Positions 1-10,154 of a stretch of 64,000 bases of DNA are shown here, one piece after another. Source of the stretch: Comamonas sp. lk (GTDB taxonomy: Bacteria; Pseudomonadota; Gammaproteobacteria; Burkholderiales; Burkholderiaceae_C); assembly GCF_900564145.1 (NCBI RefSeq), contig NZ_UOOB01000002.1:496001-560000 (forward strand). The letters are read 5' to 3'. The notes beneath the pieces are model-generated. The model worked only from the letters and a program-made list of their open reading frames with translations, was not told where the DNA came from and ran no database searches. The number at the start of each line of letters is the position of its first letter. Within the stretch, counting starts at the first letter, position 1. The position numbers and the translations under genes are program-made.

Positions 1-78
1 GTGCAGGAATGGGTGCAGGCGGCGCGCGCCGAGCGCGACTTCCGGCCCTTTGAAGAACCTTATCGCTCCCAGCCCTGA
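1..78 (+). CDS. C-terminal fragment, probably a glutathione S-transferase
   Basis: Only the last 25 codons lie in the window, in frame with the first base and ending at TGA 76-78. The tail carries the pattern EW-x2-AA-x-AE followed by EPYR, which resembles the C-terminal helix of bacterial glutathione S-transferases (glutathione conjugation, cytosolic). That is a family-level impression from a very short stretch; the catalytic N-terminal thioredoxin fold is outside the window. The gene is co-directional with cca, 30 bp downstream. Confidence 0.45.
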   Translation: MQEWVQAARAERDFRPFEEPYRSQP

Positions 79-108
79 AAGCGCGCCGATAGCCACTACC
101 ATTGCCGG

Positions 109-1389
109 ATGAGCGAAGTGAAGGTCAACGAGTTTCAGATCTACAAGGTCGGCGGTGCCGTACGCGACCAGTTGCTGGGTCTGCCTGTCAACGATACCGA
201 CTGGGTGGTGGTGGGCGCCACGCCCGAGCAGATGACGGCCCGCGGCTATGTGGCCGTGGGCAGGGACTTCCCCGTCTTTCTGCACCCGAAAACCCATGAG
301 GAATATGCGCTGGCCCGCACCGAGCGCAAGAACGGCATGGGCTACCGCGGCTTCGTGGTGCACACGGCCGCAGATGTGACGCTGGAAGAAGACCTGGCAC
401 GGCGCGATCTGACTATCAATGCCATAGCGGCCCCCGCAGACTGGAAAAGCGCCAGCGAGCTAAAAGACCTGGTAGACCCCTATAACGGCCAGCAAGACCT
501 GCGAGACAAGGTGCTGCGCCACGTCACCGAAGCGTTTCGCGAGGACCCGGTGCGCATACTGCGCCTGGCCCGTTTTGCGGCTCGCTTTACCGCGTTTTCC
601 GTAGCTCCCGAAACCCTGCAGCTGATGCGCGAAATGGTAGCGGCCGGCGAGGTCGATGCCCTGGTGCCCGAGCGCGTGTGGCAGGAAATCAGCCGTGGCC
701 TGATGGAGGAGCAGCCTTCGCGCATGTTCGAGCTTTTGCGCGAATGCGGCGCGCTGGCCGTGCTGCTGCCCGAACTCGACCGCCTCTGGGGCGTGCCTCA
801 GCGCGCCGAATACCACCCGGAAGTCGACAGCGGCGTGCACGCCATGATGGTGCTGGACATGTCGGCCCGGCTGCAGACGCCGCTGACCGTGCGCTTTGCC
901 TGCCTGTGCCATGACTTTGGCAAGGGCACAACGCCCGCCGACGTGCTGCCCCGCCATATCGGCCATGAACAGCGCAGCGCCCGTCTGCTCAAGGACGTTT
1001 GCGAGCGCTGGCGCGTGCCCAACGAATGCCGCGAGCTGGCCGACCTGGTGGCCCGCGAGCACGGCAATATTCACCGCAGCCATGAGCTCAATGCGGCCGC
1101 CCTGCTGCGCCTGCTGGAGCGCTGCGATGCCATACGCAAGCCCGCACGTTTTGAAGAAGCCTTGATGGCCTGCGAATGCGATGCACGCGGCCGCCTGGGT
1201 TTTGAAGATGCCGCCTACCCTCAGCGCCAGCGCCTGGGAGGCGCCATGCAAGCGGCTTTGGCGGTGGACACCGCCCCGGTAGCCCAGGCCGCTGCCCAGC
1301 GCGGGCTCAAAGGCAAGGCCATTGGCGAAGCCGTGAGCAAGGCCCGCGAGCAGGCGATTGCCGACTGGCTGACCCGGCAGAGCATTTGA
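109..1389 (+). CDS. cca: Multifunctional CCA tRNA nucleotidyltransferase with HD domain
   Basis: This enzyme adds or repairs the 3'-CCA end of tRNAs in the cytosol. The 426-aa protein starts almost directly with the class II nucleotidyltransferase head: GGAVRDQLLG at about residues 15-24 and the catalytic DxD at D29/D31. The neck and RNA-binding helices follow, and an HD phosphohydrolase domain is marked by CHDFGKG (H268-D269). The length matches the long beta/gammaproteobacterial form, in which the HD domain gives 2',3'-cyclic phosphodiesterase and phosphatase activity (family knowledge). The start at 109 leaves only two dozen residues before the active-site loop, as usual. It converges with trxC. 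Confidence 0.95.
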   Translation: MSEVKVNEFQIYKVGGAVRDQLLGLPVNDTDWVVVGATPEQMTARGYVAVGRDFPVFLHPKTHEEYALARTERKNGMGYRGFVVHTAADVTLEEDLARRDLTINAIAAPADWKSASELKDLVDPYNGQQDLRDKVLRHVTEAFREDPVRILRLARFAARFTAFSVAPETLQLMREMVAAGEVDALVPERVWQEISRGLMEEQPSRMFELLRECGALAVLLPELDRLWGVPQRAEYHPEVDSGVHAMMVLDMSARLQTPLTVRFACLCHDFGKGTTPADVLPRHIGHEQRSARLLKDVCERWRVPNECRELADLVAREHGNIHRSHELNAAALLRLLERCDAIRKPARFEEALMACECDARGRLGFEDAAYPQRQRLGGAMQAALAVDTAPVAQAAAQRGLKGKAIGEAVSKAREQAIADWLTRQSI

Positions 1390-1434
1390 TTTCTGCCGCT
1401 GATGCGCCCAGGCGCGCAGCAACGCAGCAGGAAC

Positions 1435-1869
1435 TCAAATCACCGACTGCACCCAGCGCACGATCTCTCCGGGCGGCAGCGCGCCCGAGATGCGACCCAG
1501 CTCCCGCCCTTCCTTGAACACCACCATGGTGGGAATGCTGCGGATGCCAAAAGGTGCCGAGGCCTGGGGATGGGCCTCGGTATCGAGCTTGGCAAACTGC
1601 GCCTGGCCCGCCAAGGTCTGCGCCGCCTGGGCAAAGCCCGGAGCCATCATGCGGCAAGGCCCGCACCAGGGCGCCCAGAAATCCACCACCACCGGCAGCT
1701 GGCTGCGGCCCCTGTGCCGGGCAAAGCTGTCCGCATCCAGAGCCACAGGCTCGCCCGTCACCAAGGGCTTATGGCAGCTGCCGCAGTCCGGGCTGTTCGC
1801 CAGCTGCTCTTTGGCAATGCGGTTGGTGGTGTGGCAGTGGGGGCAGACGTAGTGCAGGGATTCGGACAT
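1435..1869 (-). CDS. trxC: Thioredoxin 2 (zinc-containing TrxC)
   Basis: A 144-aa cytosolic disulfide reductase. The N-terminus has two CxxC pairs (C9/C12 and C29/C32) that form the zinc finger distinguishing TrxC from TrxA. The redox-active WCGPC motif follows with cysteines at 69 and 72. The reading frame extends upstream of 1869, but family members begin MSES-like just before the first CxxC, so I place the start there. In other proteobacteria trxC is induced by oxidative stress through OxyR; no OxyR site was identified here. It lies leftward, downstream of the DUF2905 gene. Confidence 0.93.
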   Translation of the reverse strand: MSESLHYVCPHCHTTNRIAKEQLANSPDCGSCHKPLVTGEPVALDADSFARHRGRSQLPVVVDFWAPWCGPCRMMAPGFAQAAQTLAGQAQFAKLDTEAHPQASAPFGIRSIPTMVVFKEGRELGRISGALPPGEIVRWVQSVI

Positions 1870-1974
1870 GGGCAGAACTTTCGGCAAGCGTTTCGGGTGA
1901 CAAGGCCGGACGGCCTTGTGGCAGCCTGATAGTTGCAGCCACGGCGGCAAGATTCAAGCCCCGGAAATCGCGGC

Positions 1975-2175
1975 TCAGAGTTTCACAAAGCGTGCGATCA
2001 GGGCGGCGACCAGACTCAGCAGCACGGTGCTGGCCACGGGCAAAAACAGCTCGCGCCCGAACAGCCGGAAGCGAAAATCGCCAGGCAGACGGCCCAGGCC
2101 TATGCGCTCCAGCCAGGAGTGCAGGCCGTTGATCAACAACAAGGCCAGGAAAATAACAATCAGCCAGCGAATCAT
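1975..2175 (-). CDS. DUF2905 family small membrane protein
   Basis: A 66-aa protein with two predicted transmembrane helices (about residues 3-18 and 45-62) flanking a basic loop containing RLPGDFRFR. That pattern (short hydrophobic N-terminus, GRLPGD, second helix) is typical of DUF2905 proteins, whose role is unknown. The open frame runs further upstream, but the hydrophobic start MIRWLIVIF fits the family. It is co-directional with trxC about 105 bp downstream and may share its transcript. Confidence 0.8.
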   Translation of the reverse strand: MIRWLIVIFLALLLINGLHSWLERIGLGRLPGDFRFRLFGRELFLPVASTVLLSLVAALIARFVKL

Positions 2176-2468
2176 GATGGCCCAAGTGTACGGGCGTCGC
2201 GAGTCAAACGTCTTGCATGCAGAAAAGACTGCCCCGCCCCAAGCCGTTCTTTGCCTGGTTGCGGCCACGGGCCTGGCATGACATTCCGTCCGGGAATGAT
2301 CACCTTCCAAAAGATTGATTGACGCCAGACACACCGCCTGCCCACCATGCGCACAGCTTTTTGGCGCTGGCGGCTTCTGTCCCCACGCCATCGCGAGGTC
2401 AGGCGGCAAGCCCGCTTGCCCGCAGGCGCCGGCGCACAAGCGCTCAATTCATAACCAGGAGACATGAC

Positions 2469-3461
2469 ATGCCCACATTTTTATCGCGCCAGCAATTTCT
2501 GCGCTCGGCCGCACTGCTGTGCGCCGCCGTTGCCATGCCGGCCATCGCCGCTGCCGATGCTTTTCCCGCCCGCCCCATCAAGCTGGTAGTGCCCTTCGCT
2601 CCCGGCGGCAACACCGATGTCGTAGCCCGCCTGCTGTCGCAAGGCATGTCCGAAACGCTGGGCCAACCCGTGGTGGTGGAAAACATTGCCGGCGCCAACG
2701 GCGCCATTGGTGCTAGCCGCGTCGCTGCAGCCAGCAACGACGGCTACACCTTGCTGTTCGGCACGGCGGGCACGCAGGCCATCAACCTCAGCCTGTACAA
2801 GAATCTGAGCCAGAAAAATCTGGCCGATTTTGAATACATCGCCTTGGTGACCTCCATTCCCAACGTGCTGGTGGTCAATGAGGCCAAGACACCCGTCAAG
2901 TCGGTGGCCGAGCTGGTGGGGCGTGCGCGTGAGCAGCGTGCCGGCATGAGCTACGGCTCGCCCGGAACCGGATCGACCGTGCATCTGTCGGGCGAGTTGC
3001 TCAAGAGCGCCGCGCGTCTGGATCTGGTCCACGCCCCCTACAAGGGCAGCGCGCCCGCACTGACCGACCTGATTGGCGGCCAGATCGACTTCATTTTCGA
3101 GAACATCACGCCCGCCCTGCCTTTTGTGCAAGGCGGCAAGCTCAAGGCGCTGGCCGTCACCTCCTCCGAGCGCCTGCCGCTGCTGCCCCATGTGCCCACC
3201 ATGAAGGAAAGCGGTTTTCCCTCGTTTGTGACGGCCACCTGGAACGGCGTGCTGGCGCCCAAGGGAACGCCAGCAGCCGTCGTCAAGCGCATTGAGGCCG
3301 CCGCACTCAAGACCGCTGCTAGCACCGAATTCAAAACCAAGGTGGCCGCTCTGGGCGGAGAACCCCGCCAGTTGGACTCCGCTGCCTTCCGCAACTTTAC
3401 CCAGAACGAATTCAAGCACTGGGAAGGCATCATCCAGGCCGCAGGACTGCAGCGCCAGTAA
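2469..3461 (+). CDS. Bug-family tripartite tricarboxylate receptor (orphan periplasmic binding protein)
   Basis: A 330-aa exported solute receptor of the Bug/TctC family, which captures carboxylated ligands in the periplasm for TctAB-type transporters or for sensing. Residues 1-28 form a Sec-type signal peptide ending around AIAAADA. The mature start PARPIKLVVPFAPGGNTDVV is the family hallmark, followed by the VVENIAGANG and GTAGT loops. The start at 2469 is chosen because AGGAG lies 7-8 bases upstream and the signal peptide begins there, although the frame is open to 2319. No tctA or tctB membrane genes are nearby, as is common for expanded Bug families in Comamonadaceae and Bordetella. The ligand cannot be read from sequence. 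Confidence 0.9.
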   Translation: MPTFLSRQQFLRSAALLCAAVAMPAIAAADAFPARPIKLVVPFAPGGNTDVVARLLSQGMSETLGQPVVVENIAGANGAIGASRVAAASNDGYTLLFGTAGTQAINLSLYKNLSQKNLADFEYIALVTSIPNVLVVNEAKTPVKSVAELVGRAREQRAGMSYGSPGTGSTVHLSGELLKSAARLDLVHAPYKGSAPALTDLIGGQIDFIFENITPALPFVQGGKLKALAVTSSERLPLLPHVPTMKESGFPSFVTATWNGVLAPKGTPAAVVKRIEAAALKTAASTEFKTKVAALGGEPRQLDSAAFRNFTQNEFKHWEGIIQAAGLQRQ

Positions 3462-3623
3462 ACGCGGCCCTTGCTTTAGGAGCGGCTTGCGCATGCTGCG
3501 GCTTGATTTCAGATGATTTTTATCTTGAAACCTAGTTAAATCAGGCGTCAGACGCTATAAAAAGCGTGTGGCAAGCCCTCACCGGGGATTGCCATTCGCC
3601 TCAGCCATGCAATGGCTTGCTCG

Positions 3624-3646
3624 AAAAAACAGGGCTTACAGCCTGT
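3624..3646 (-). terminator. Rho-independent terminator overlapping the stop of the methyltransferase gene
   Basis: On the minus strand a 5-bp stem (ACAGG at 3646-3642 pairing with CCTGT at 3633-3629, 8-nt loop) is followed directly by a run of six T. The TAA stop codon at 3638-3636 lies inside the loop. Confidence 0.6.
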
Positions 3647-4751
3647 GCGTTCTATCGCCCTGCACAAAGCCCAGCGGGCCCCAGGGCTCGACGCCCTTGG
3701 ATAGGGCCACGACCTTGAACAGCTCGCCCATCTCATGCTCCATGATCAGCTTGGCTGCCATGACGCGTTCCTTGAGGCCGGCGGCATCCATCTTGGCTGG
3801 CAAGCCGCAGTTGATGAGAAAGTGGGCCTGGTTGGTATAGCCCAGCACGTCAAAACCCGCATCCTGCGCGGTCACGGCGGTGCCGGTGAAGTTGACGTGG
3901 GCCGTGATGTCCTTCAGACCCACCTGCACCAGCGGATCGCTGTCGACCTGATGCTGGTAATGGCAGACCAGCGTGCCCATGTGGCGCTGCACATGGTAGT
4001 ACTCGTTCTCGCCAAAGCCGTAGTCAATGAAAAAAGCAGCACCTCGGGTCAAACGCTCGCCCAACGTGTGGATAAATGCCTCGCCCTGGCGGTGAATTTC
4101 GGTCAGATAGTCATGCGGGCCGTCAATGTCCACCGGCGGACGCAGCTCGCTGGGCCGGTCTTCCCAGGCGAAGACTTCGCCGTTCATGACCACACCGCGC
4201 TCATGCCACAGGCCCTGGGTGCGCTGCAGCAGTTGCACGGGCATGGCGTCCAGCACCTCGTTGCCAATGATCACGCCTTCCATGCTCTCTGGCAGGACAT
4301 CCACCCAACGCACCAGGCTCTCATGCTTGGCCAGCTTGAGTTTCTGGCGGGCGCGCAGCGTGCCGGAGAGATCGACGATGGTGTAGCGCCTGGGCAATCG
4401 TCCCAGGGCCGCCAGCTCATCGAGCAACTGCAGGGCCAGCGCTCCGGTGCCCGCGCCGAACTCCCAGATTTCGTCGGTGCCGGTGCGGTCCATGGCTTCG
4501 ACCAGCTGGGCCGCCACGACCTGACCGAACAGGGGTGAAATCTCCGGCGCCGTCACAAAATCGCTGCCAGACTGGGGCAAAGACCCGAATTTGGCCGATT
4601 CATTAGCGTAATAGCCCAGGCCCGGCGCATAGAGCGCCAGCTCCATGAAACGGTCGAAAGGCAACCAGCCGCCCGCGGCGGCAATTTCCTTGGCAATGCG
4701 CGATTGCAAGGTGCTCGTTAAACTTAAGGGTTCTGTCGTCACAACCCGCAT
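3636..4751 (-). CDS. MidA/NDUFAF7-like class I SAM-dependent methyltransferase
   Basis: A 371-aa protein of the DUF185/MidA family. The mitochondrial homologue NDUFAF7 methylates an arginine in complex I; the bacterial target is not established. Visible motifs are MELALYAPGLGYY (about 37-48), DFVTAPEISPLFG (64-76) and the SAM-binding loop EFGAGTG at 97-103. A C-terminal block with FIDYGFGENEYYH matches the family. The ATG at 4751 is used; a GTG at 4742 is also possible. The start lies only 10 bp from the divergent SDR gene, so the two promoters must overlap each other's 5' ends. Confidence 0.88.
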   Translation of the reverse strand: MRVVTTEPLSLTSTLQSRIAKEIAAAGGWLPFDRFMELALYAPGLGYYANESAKFGSLPQSGSDFVTAPEISPLFGQVVAAQLVEAMDRTGTDEIWEFGAGTGALALQLLDELAALGRLPRRYTIVDLSGTLRARQKLKLAKHESLVRWVDVLPESMEGVIIGNEVLDAMPVQLLQRTQGLWHERGVVMNGEVFAWEDRPSELRPPVDIDGPHDYLTEIHRQGEAFIHTLGERLTRGAAFFIDYGFGENEYYHVQRHMGTLVCHYQHQVDSDPLVQVGLKDITAHVNFTGTAVTAQDAGFDVLGYTNQAHFLINCGLPAKMDAAGLKERVMAAKLIMEHEMGELFKVVALSKGVEPWGPLGFVQGDRTHRL

Positions 4752-4761
4752 TTTTCCACGA

Positions 4762-5547
4762 ATGTCCATCCCTGCCCAAACACGCACTGTTTTGGTGACC
4801 GGCGCCGCCCGTCGCCTGGGACGCGACATGGCGCTTGCCTTGGCCCATTCGGGCTGGCAAGTGGCTGTGCATTACCGCGACTCGCGCGAAGAAGCTATGC
4901 AAACCGTAGCTGCTTGCGCAGAACTGTCGGGAGTTAGCGCCGCTTTTGACGCTGATTTCTTTGACGAGAACTCGGTACGTTCGCTGGTGCCGCGTGTGGT
5001 GGAGCACTTTGGCCGCATCGACGCCGTGGTCAATAACGCCTCGCTGTTCGAGCATGACGATGTCAAAAGCTTCAGCTATGTGGCGCTGGAGGCGCATCTG
5101 CGCAGCAACACGGGCGCGCCCATCTTGCTGGCCCAGGCCCTGCATGCCCACCTTGTCGAGCGGGCGGCCGCAGGCCAGGCCGAGACCGATGCTGCCGTGG
5201 TCAATGTGCTGGATCAAAAGCTCTGGAACCAGAATCCGGACTTTTTGAGCTACACCCTCTCCAAGGCCGCGCTGGAAGCGGCCAACACCATGCTGGCGCT
5301 GGCACTTGCCCCGCGCGTGCGCGTGGTGGGCGTGGCCCCGGGACTGACACTGACCAGCCATATGCTGAGCCAGGAAAAGTTCGAGGCACTGCATGCGCTC
5401 AGCCCGCTGGGCCGCTCCTCCGCCCCCGAGGACATTGCTGCCGCCGTGTGCTTTGCACTGGAGAACCGGGCGATGACGGGAACCACCTTGCTGGTCGATG
5501 GCGGCCAGCACTTACAGCGCTTCGAGCGCGATTTTTCGATGATGTGA
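4762..5547 (+). CDS. SDR oxidoreductase, pteridine reductase/FolM-like
   Basis: A 261-aa short-chain dehydrogenase. The cofactor loop TGAARRLGR (13-21) has the arginine-rich form seen in NADPH-dependent pteridine reductases and FolM (dihydromonapterin reductase). NNAS follows the fourth strand, and the catalytic YxxxK is Y164-K168 (YTLSK). A position directly upstream of folB supports a pterin substrate, so tetrahydromonapterin or tetrahydrofolate formation is the best guess. The frame is open upstream of 4762, but the Rossmann fold begins within 10 residues of this ATG. An AT-richer stretch at about 4890-4970 resembles the dispersed repeat listed separately. Confidence 0.85.
   Translation: MSIPAQTRTVLVTGAARRLGRDMALALAHSGWQVAVHYRDSREEAMQTVAACAELSGVSAAFDADFFDENSVRSLVPRVVEHFGRIDAVVNNASLFEHDDVKSFSYVALEAHLRSNTGAPILLAQALHAHLVERAAAGQAETDAAVVNVLDQKLWNQNPDFLSYTLSKAALEAANTMLALALAPRVRVVGVAPGLTLTSHMLSQEKFEALHALSPLGRSSAPEDIAAAVCFALENRAMTGTTLLVDGGQHLQRFERDFSMM
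4891..4925 (+). repeat. Degenerate copy of the dispersed repeat inside the SDR gene
   Basis: The stretch GTAGCTGCTTGCGC (4906-4919) matches 12 of 14 bases of the core of the intergenic repeat at 58780. It sits in frame in a part of the SDR gene with codons (GCT, GTA, GTT) unlike the GC-ending codons around it. This could be a domesticated repeat fragment or coincidence. Confidence 0.35.
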
Positions 5548-5577
5548 GCGCCTGCCAAGGCCTCGCACACGCTTGCA

Positions 5578-5946
5578 ATGACCACCTCCGGACAACAGAT
5601 ACTCACGCTCAACGGCCTGCGCTTTGACGCCAGCCTCGGGATTCTCGCGCACGAGAAACAGGAGCCTCAGCCGATTCAGGTCGATGCCGAACTCAATCTC
5701 GGCCCCCAGCCGCTGACTCCGCGTGATGACGACATCCTGCATGTGCTGGACTACCGCAAGGTGCGCCAGATCATCATCGACGAATGCACGGCCGAGCATG
5801 TGAATCTGCTGGAAAGCCTGATCGGCAAGCTGGCCCAGCGCCTGCTGCAGCTGCCCGGCGTGCGTGGCGTGCGCGTGAAGATTGCCAAACTTGAAATTTT
5901 TGAAGACTGCGAAGTAGCCATTCGCATCGAAACCGGACAATGGTGA
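5578..5946 (+). CDS. folB: Dihydroneopterin aldolase
   Basis: A 122-aa folate-pathway enzyme converting dihydroneopterin to 6-hydroxymethyl-dihydropterin and glycolaldehyde. It shows the family opening [17 protein letters not shown] and the helix [18 protein letters not shown] that corresponds to the conserved vNLLE-type segment. Length matches the FolB octamer subunit. It begins 30 bp after the pteridine-reductase-like gene and overlaps the ttcA start by 7 bases, which suggests a co-translated SDR-folB-ttcA operon. Confidence 0.92.
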   Translation: MTTSGQQILTLNGLRFDASLGILAHEKQEPQPIQVDAELNLGPQPLTPRDDDILHVLDYRKVRQIIIDECTAEHVNLLESLIGKLAQRLLQLPGVRGVRVKIAKLEIFEDCEVAIRIETGQW

Positions 5947-6914
5947 ACCCCATGAACGCTGTGACTGAGAACCCCTGGATTGCCGAAGAAGGCAACGCCA
6001 CCGAAGCCGAAGCGGCAACGCCCGGCAAGATCAAGATCGAACGCGAGCAGCACAAGCTGGAAAAGCGCCTGTGCCGCGAAGTGGGCCGCGCCATCACCGA
6101 CTTCAACATGATTGAAGAAGGCGACAAGATCATGGTCTGCATGTCCGGCGGCAAGGACAGCTACACCATGCTCGACATCCTGCGCAAGCTGCAAAAGCGC
6201 GCCCCGGTGAAGTTCGAGCTGGTCGCCGTGAACCTGGACCAGAAGCAGCCCGGCTTTCCCGACCACATCCTGCCCGAGTACTTCAAGAGCCTGGGCGTGG
6301 ACTACCACATCGAAACCCAGGACACCTACAGCGTCGTCAAGCGCGTCGTGCCCGAGGGCAAGACCACCTGTGGCCTGTGCTCGCGCCTGCGCCGCGCCAT
6401 TCTGTACCGCGTGGCCGACGAGCTGGGCTGCAACAAGCTGGCCCTGGGCCACCACCGCGACGACATCGTGCAGACCTTGATGCTCAACATGTTCTACGGC
6501 GGCCGCATGAAGGGCATGCCGCCCAAGCTGGTCAGCGACGACGGCAAGCATGTGGTGATCCGCCCTCTGGCCTATGTGCCTGAGAAAGACACGGCGCGCT
6601 GGGCCCAGTACCAGAACTTCCCCATCATTCCCTGCAACCTCTGCGGCAGCCAGGACGGCCTGCAGCGCGTGGCCATCGGCGAGATGCTGCGCGAGTGGGA
6701 AAAGAAGTTCCCCGGCCGCATCGAGAGCATGTTCCGCGCCATGGGCAATGTGGTGACCACGCACATGATGGACCCCAATCTGCACAACTTCAAAGACGCC
6801 AAGGCCACCGGTATTGCCGACCCCAACGGCGACATGGCATTCGACCACGAGGAGCTGCCCAGCGCGCCCACGCTCGCTGGCCTGCCCGGCGTACAAGTGG
6901 TACAACTGTCCTGA
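5940..6914 (+). CDS. ttcA: tRNA 2-thiocytidine (s2C32) biosynthesis protein
   Basis: This ATP-dependent enzyme thiolates cytidine 32 of certain tRNAs and uses a 4Fe-4S cluster. The 324-aa protein contains the PP-loop SGGKDS (69-74), the CxxC pair C144/C147 in TTCGLCSR, and a further cysteine pair in IPCNLCGS. The ATG at 5940 overlaps the folB stop and gives coupling; an in-frame ATG at 5952 is an equally plausible start because the first about 30 residues are not conserved. A strong terminator follows 46 bases after the stop. Confidence 0.95.
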   Translation: MVNPMNAVTENPWIAEEGNATEAEAATPGKIKIEREQHKLEKRLCREVGRAITDFNMIEEGDKIMVCMSGGKDSYTMLDILRKLQKRAPVKFELVAVNLDQKQPGFPDHILPEYFKSLGVDYHIETQDTYSVVKRVVPEGKTTCGLCSRLRRAILYRVADELGCNKLALGHHRDDIVQTLMLNMFYGGRMKGMPPKLVSDDGKHVVIRPLAYVPEKDTARWAQYQNFPIIPCNLCGSQDGLQRVAIGEMLREWEKKFPGRIESMFRAMGNVVTTHMMDPNLHNFKDAKATGIADPNGDMAFDHEELPSAPTLAGLPGVQVVQLS

Positions 6915-6960
6915 ATTAGGCATCGCTGTTGAACTAAGCAGCACGCAAGCAGTCAAAGCA

Positions 6961-6987
6961 AGGCCCATTTCCATGGGCCTTTTTTTG
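6961..6987 (+). terminator. Rho-independent terminator after ttcA
   Basis: A stem of AGGCCCAT against ATGGGCCT (6961-6968 and 6973-6980) with a 4-nt loop is followed by seven T (6981-6987). It separates the folB-ttcA transcript from the lipoprotein gene, whose AGGAG begins a few bases later. Confidence 0.88.
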
Positions 6988-7004
6988 TACAGGAGAGCAA
7001 CACC

Positions 7005-7688
7005 ATGAAGATGCGCTGGATGAATGTCCGCTGGGTGGGCGCGCTGGCCCTCGCAGCCACAGCCTTGCTCACAGGCTGCAGCACGATCCGTGAAGTCAAC
7101 AGCACGGTTCAAAGCTATTCCTCGCTGAGCACCCTGCCCCAGCCGCCCACGTACCGCCTTGAAACCCTGCCCTCCCAGCAGGATCAGGTCCACTTCCCCG
7201 CCATCGAGGCGCAGGCCCAGCAGGCGCTGGCCCACGTGGGCCTCAGACGCGACGACTCCAACCCCAGCCTGGTCGTGCAGATCAGGGCCACGGCCAAGTA
7301 CGCGCGTGACTATGCCAGCTGGCCGTATTACGACCCCTGGGGCCCGCGCTGGGGCTGGGGCATGAACTACGGTCGCGGCTGGGGCATGGGCTTTGGCGGC
7401 AGCATGATGTTTGACGGCCCGCCCCTGGAGTACTACCGCGCCGTCAGCATCGTGATGCGCGATATCAAGACCCAGCAAATCGTCTACGAAACCTCGGCCC
7501 AGCGCCAGGACGTGTGGACGGACGACCCGGCCATCTTCGGCATCTTGTTCGATGCCGCGCTGACCGGCTTCCCCAAGCCGCCGCAAGGTGCACGCACGGT
7601 TCGCACCGTGATCCAGCCTCCGGCCCCGGCGGCAGCCCCGGCCACTGCACCCGCTGCAGCCCCAGTGCCAGCCACGCCGCTACGCTGA
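7005..7688 (+). CDS. DUF4136 family lipoprotein
   Basis: A 227-aa predicted lipoprotein. The signal peptide ends in the lipobox LLTGC with C25 as the lipidated residue; the next residue is Ser, compatible with outer-membrane sorting. The mature part has the DUF4136 pattern (YRLETLPSQ followed by a region repeating RWGWGMNYGRGWGMGFGG). The tail from about residue 203 is Pro/Ala-rich low complexity. The function is unknown. An AGGAGA ribosome site lies between the ttcA terminator and this ATG, so the gene needs its own promoter or readthrough. Confidence 0.82.
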   Translation: MKMRWMNVRWVGALALAATALLTGCSTIREVNSTVQSYSSLSTLPQPPTYRLETLPSQQDQVHFPAIEAQAQQALAHVGLRRDDSNPSLVVQIRATAKYARDYASWPYYDPWGPRWGWGMNYGRGWGMGFGGSMMFDGPPLEYYRAVSIVMRDIKTQQIVYETSAQRQDVWTDDPAIFGILFDAALTGFPKPPQGARTVRTVIQPPAPAAAPATAPAAAPVPATPLR

Positions 7689-7805
7689 GTTGCAATCTTC
7701 CACAGTTGTGCCCCATGGGCCCGTGCTAATGTGCAGCCCTCTTGTGGGAGTCATGGTCTGGCCTGCAGCGGTGTTCGCTCAGGCAGGCCTTAAAAGGAAA
7801 ATGCC

Positions 7806-8294
7806 ATGAAAATATTTGCCCTCTCGGCTCTGGTCTGCGCCACGCTGGGTGCCACTGCCCTATCCGCCAACGCCTCGAGCTGGGGCGATGCCCTGCGCGA
7901 CAAGGTCGGCGGCGGCGCTGCGGAAAGCACGACAGGCGCCTCCTCGGGTCTGGGCGGTATGCTGAGTGGCGCCGGCGGCGCTTCGGCCCTGTCGGCTCTG
8001 GGCCTGGGCGGCCTCAGCGGCTCGGCCACGGCCAGCAATGCGGCTGGCGTCATCACCTACTGCATGAAGAACAACTACCTGAATGCCGACAAGGCCGCCC
8101 AGGTCAAGGACCAACTGCTGGGCAAGCTAGGCCTGGGACAGAAAGAAGAACCCAAGGACCAGGGCTACAAGAACGGCCTGATGGGCATGGTCACCGGCTC
8201 CAACGGCCAGACCTTCAGCCTGGACAAGATCAAGAGCAATCTCAAGGAGAAAGCCTGCGACTACGTCTTGGACAACGCCAAGTCTCTGCTCTGA
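7806..8294 (+). CDS. DUF2501 (YjjA-like) secreted protein
   Basis: A 162-aa exported protein. Residues 1-23 form a Sec signal peptide cleaved around SANA-SS, followed by a Gly/Ala/Ser-rich stretch (about 36-80). A conserved C-terminal half holds two cysteines, in VITYCMKNNYL and EKACDYVLDNAK, that may pair in the periplasm. This layout is the DUF2501 family, whose function is unknown. It is a single gene, bounded downstream by a strong terminator. Confidence 0.82.
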   Translation: MKIFALSALVCATLGATALSANASSWGDALRDKVGGGAAESTTGASSGLGGMLSGAGGASALSALGLGGLSGSATASNAAGVITYCMKNNYLNADKAAQVKDQLLGKLGLGQKEEPKDQGYKNGLMGMVTGSNGQTFSLDKIKSNLKEKACDYVLDNAKSLL

Positions 8295-8307
8295 TCACTG
8301 CGCTATT

Positions 8308-8345
8308 CATAGCGACTAGCGCTTGATCCATCAGCGTTAGAAAGC
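8308..8345 (+). repeat. Dispersed palindromic repeat, copy 1
   Basis: The core ATAGCGACTAGCGCTTGATC (8309-8328) matches 16 of 20 bases of the copy at 58780-58799. It is followed by a diverged inverted arm (CAGCGTTAG), as in the other copies. It is intergenic, between the DUF2501 gene and its terminator. Confidence 0.5.
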
Positions 8346-8377
8346 AAAAAGGCTTGCATTTTCAGCAAGCCTTTTTT
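8346..8377. terminator. Bidirectional terminator between DUF2501 gene and ABC ATPase gene
   Basis: GGCTTGC (8351-8357) pairs with GCAAGCC (8365-8371) around a 7-nt loop, flanked by five A on the left and six T on the right. It can therefore end both converging transcripts. Confidence 0.85.
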
Positions 8378-8396
8378 GTTGCCGCCCGATCAGCGC

Positions 8397-10150
<1,754 letters not shown>

Positions 10151-10154
<4 letters not shown>

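Noticed and set aside
5751..7586. Long leftward open frame over folB, ttcA and the lipoprotein gene
   Set aside because: A GC3-bias shadow of three well-supported rightward genes; the translation is His/Gly/Ala-rich with no domain.
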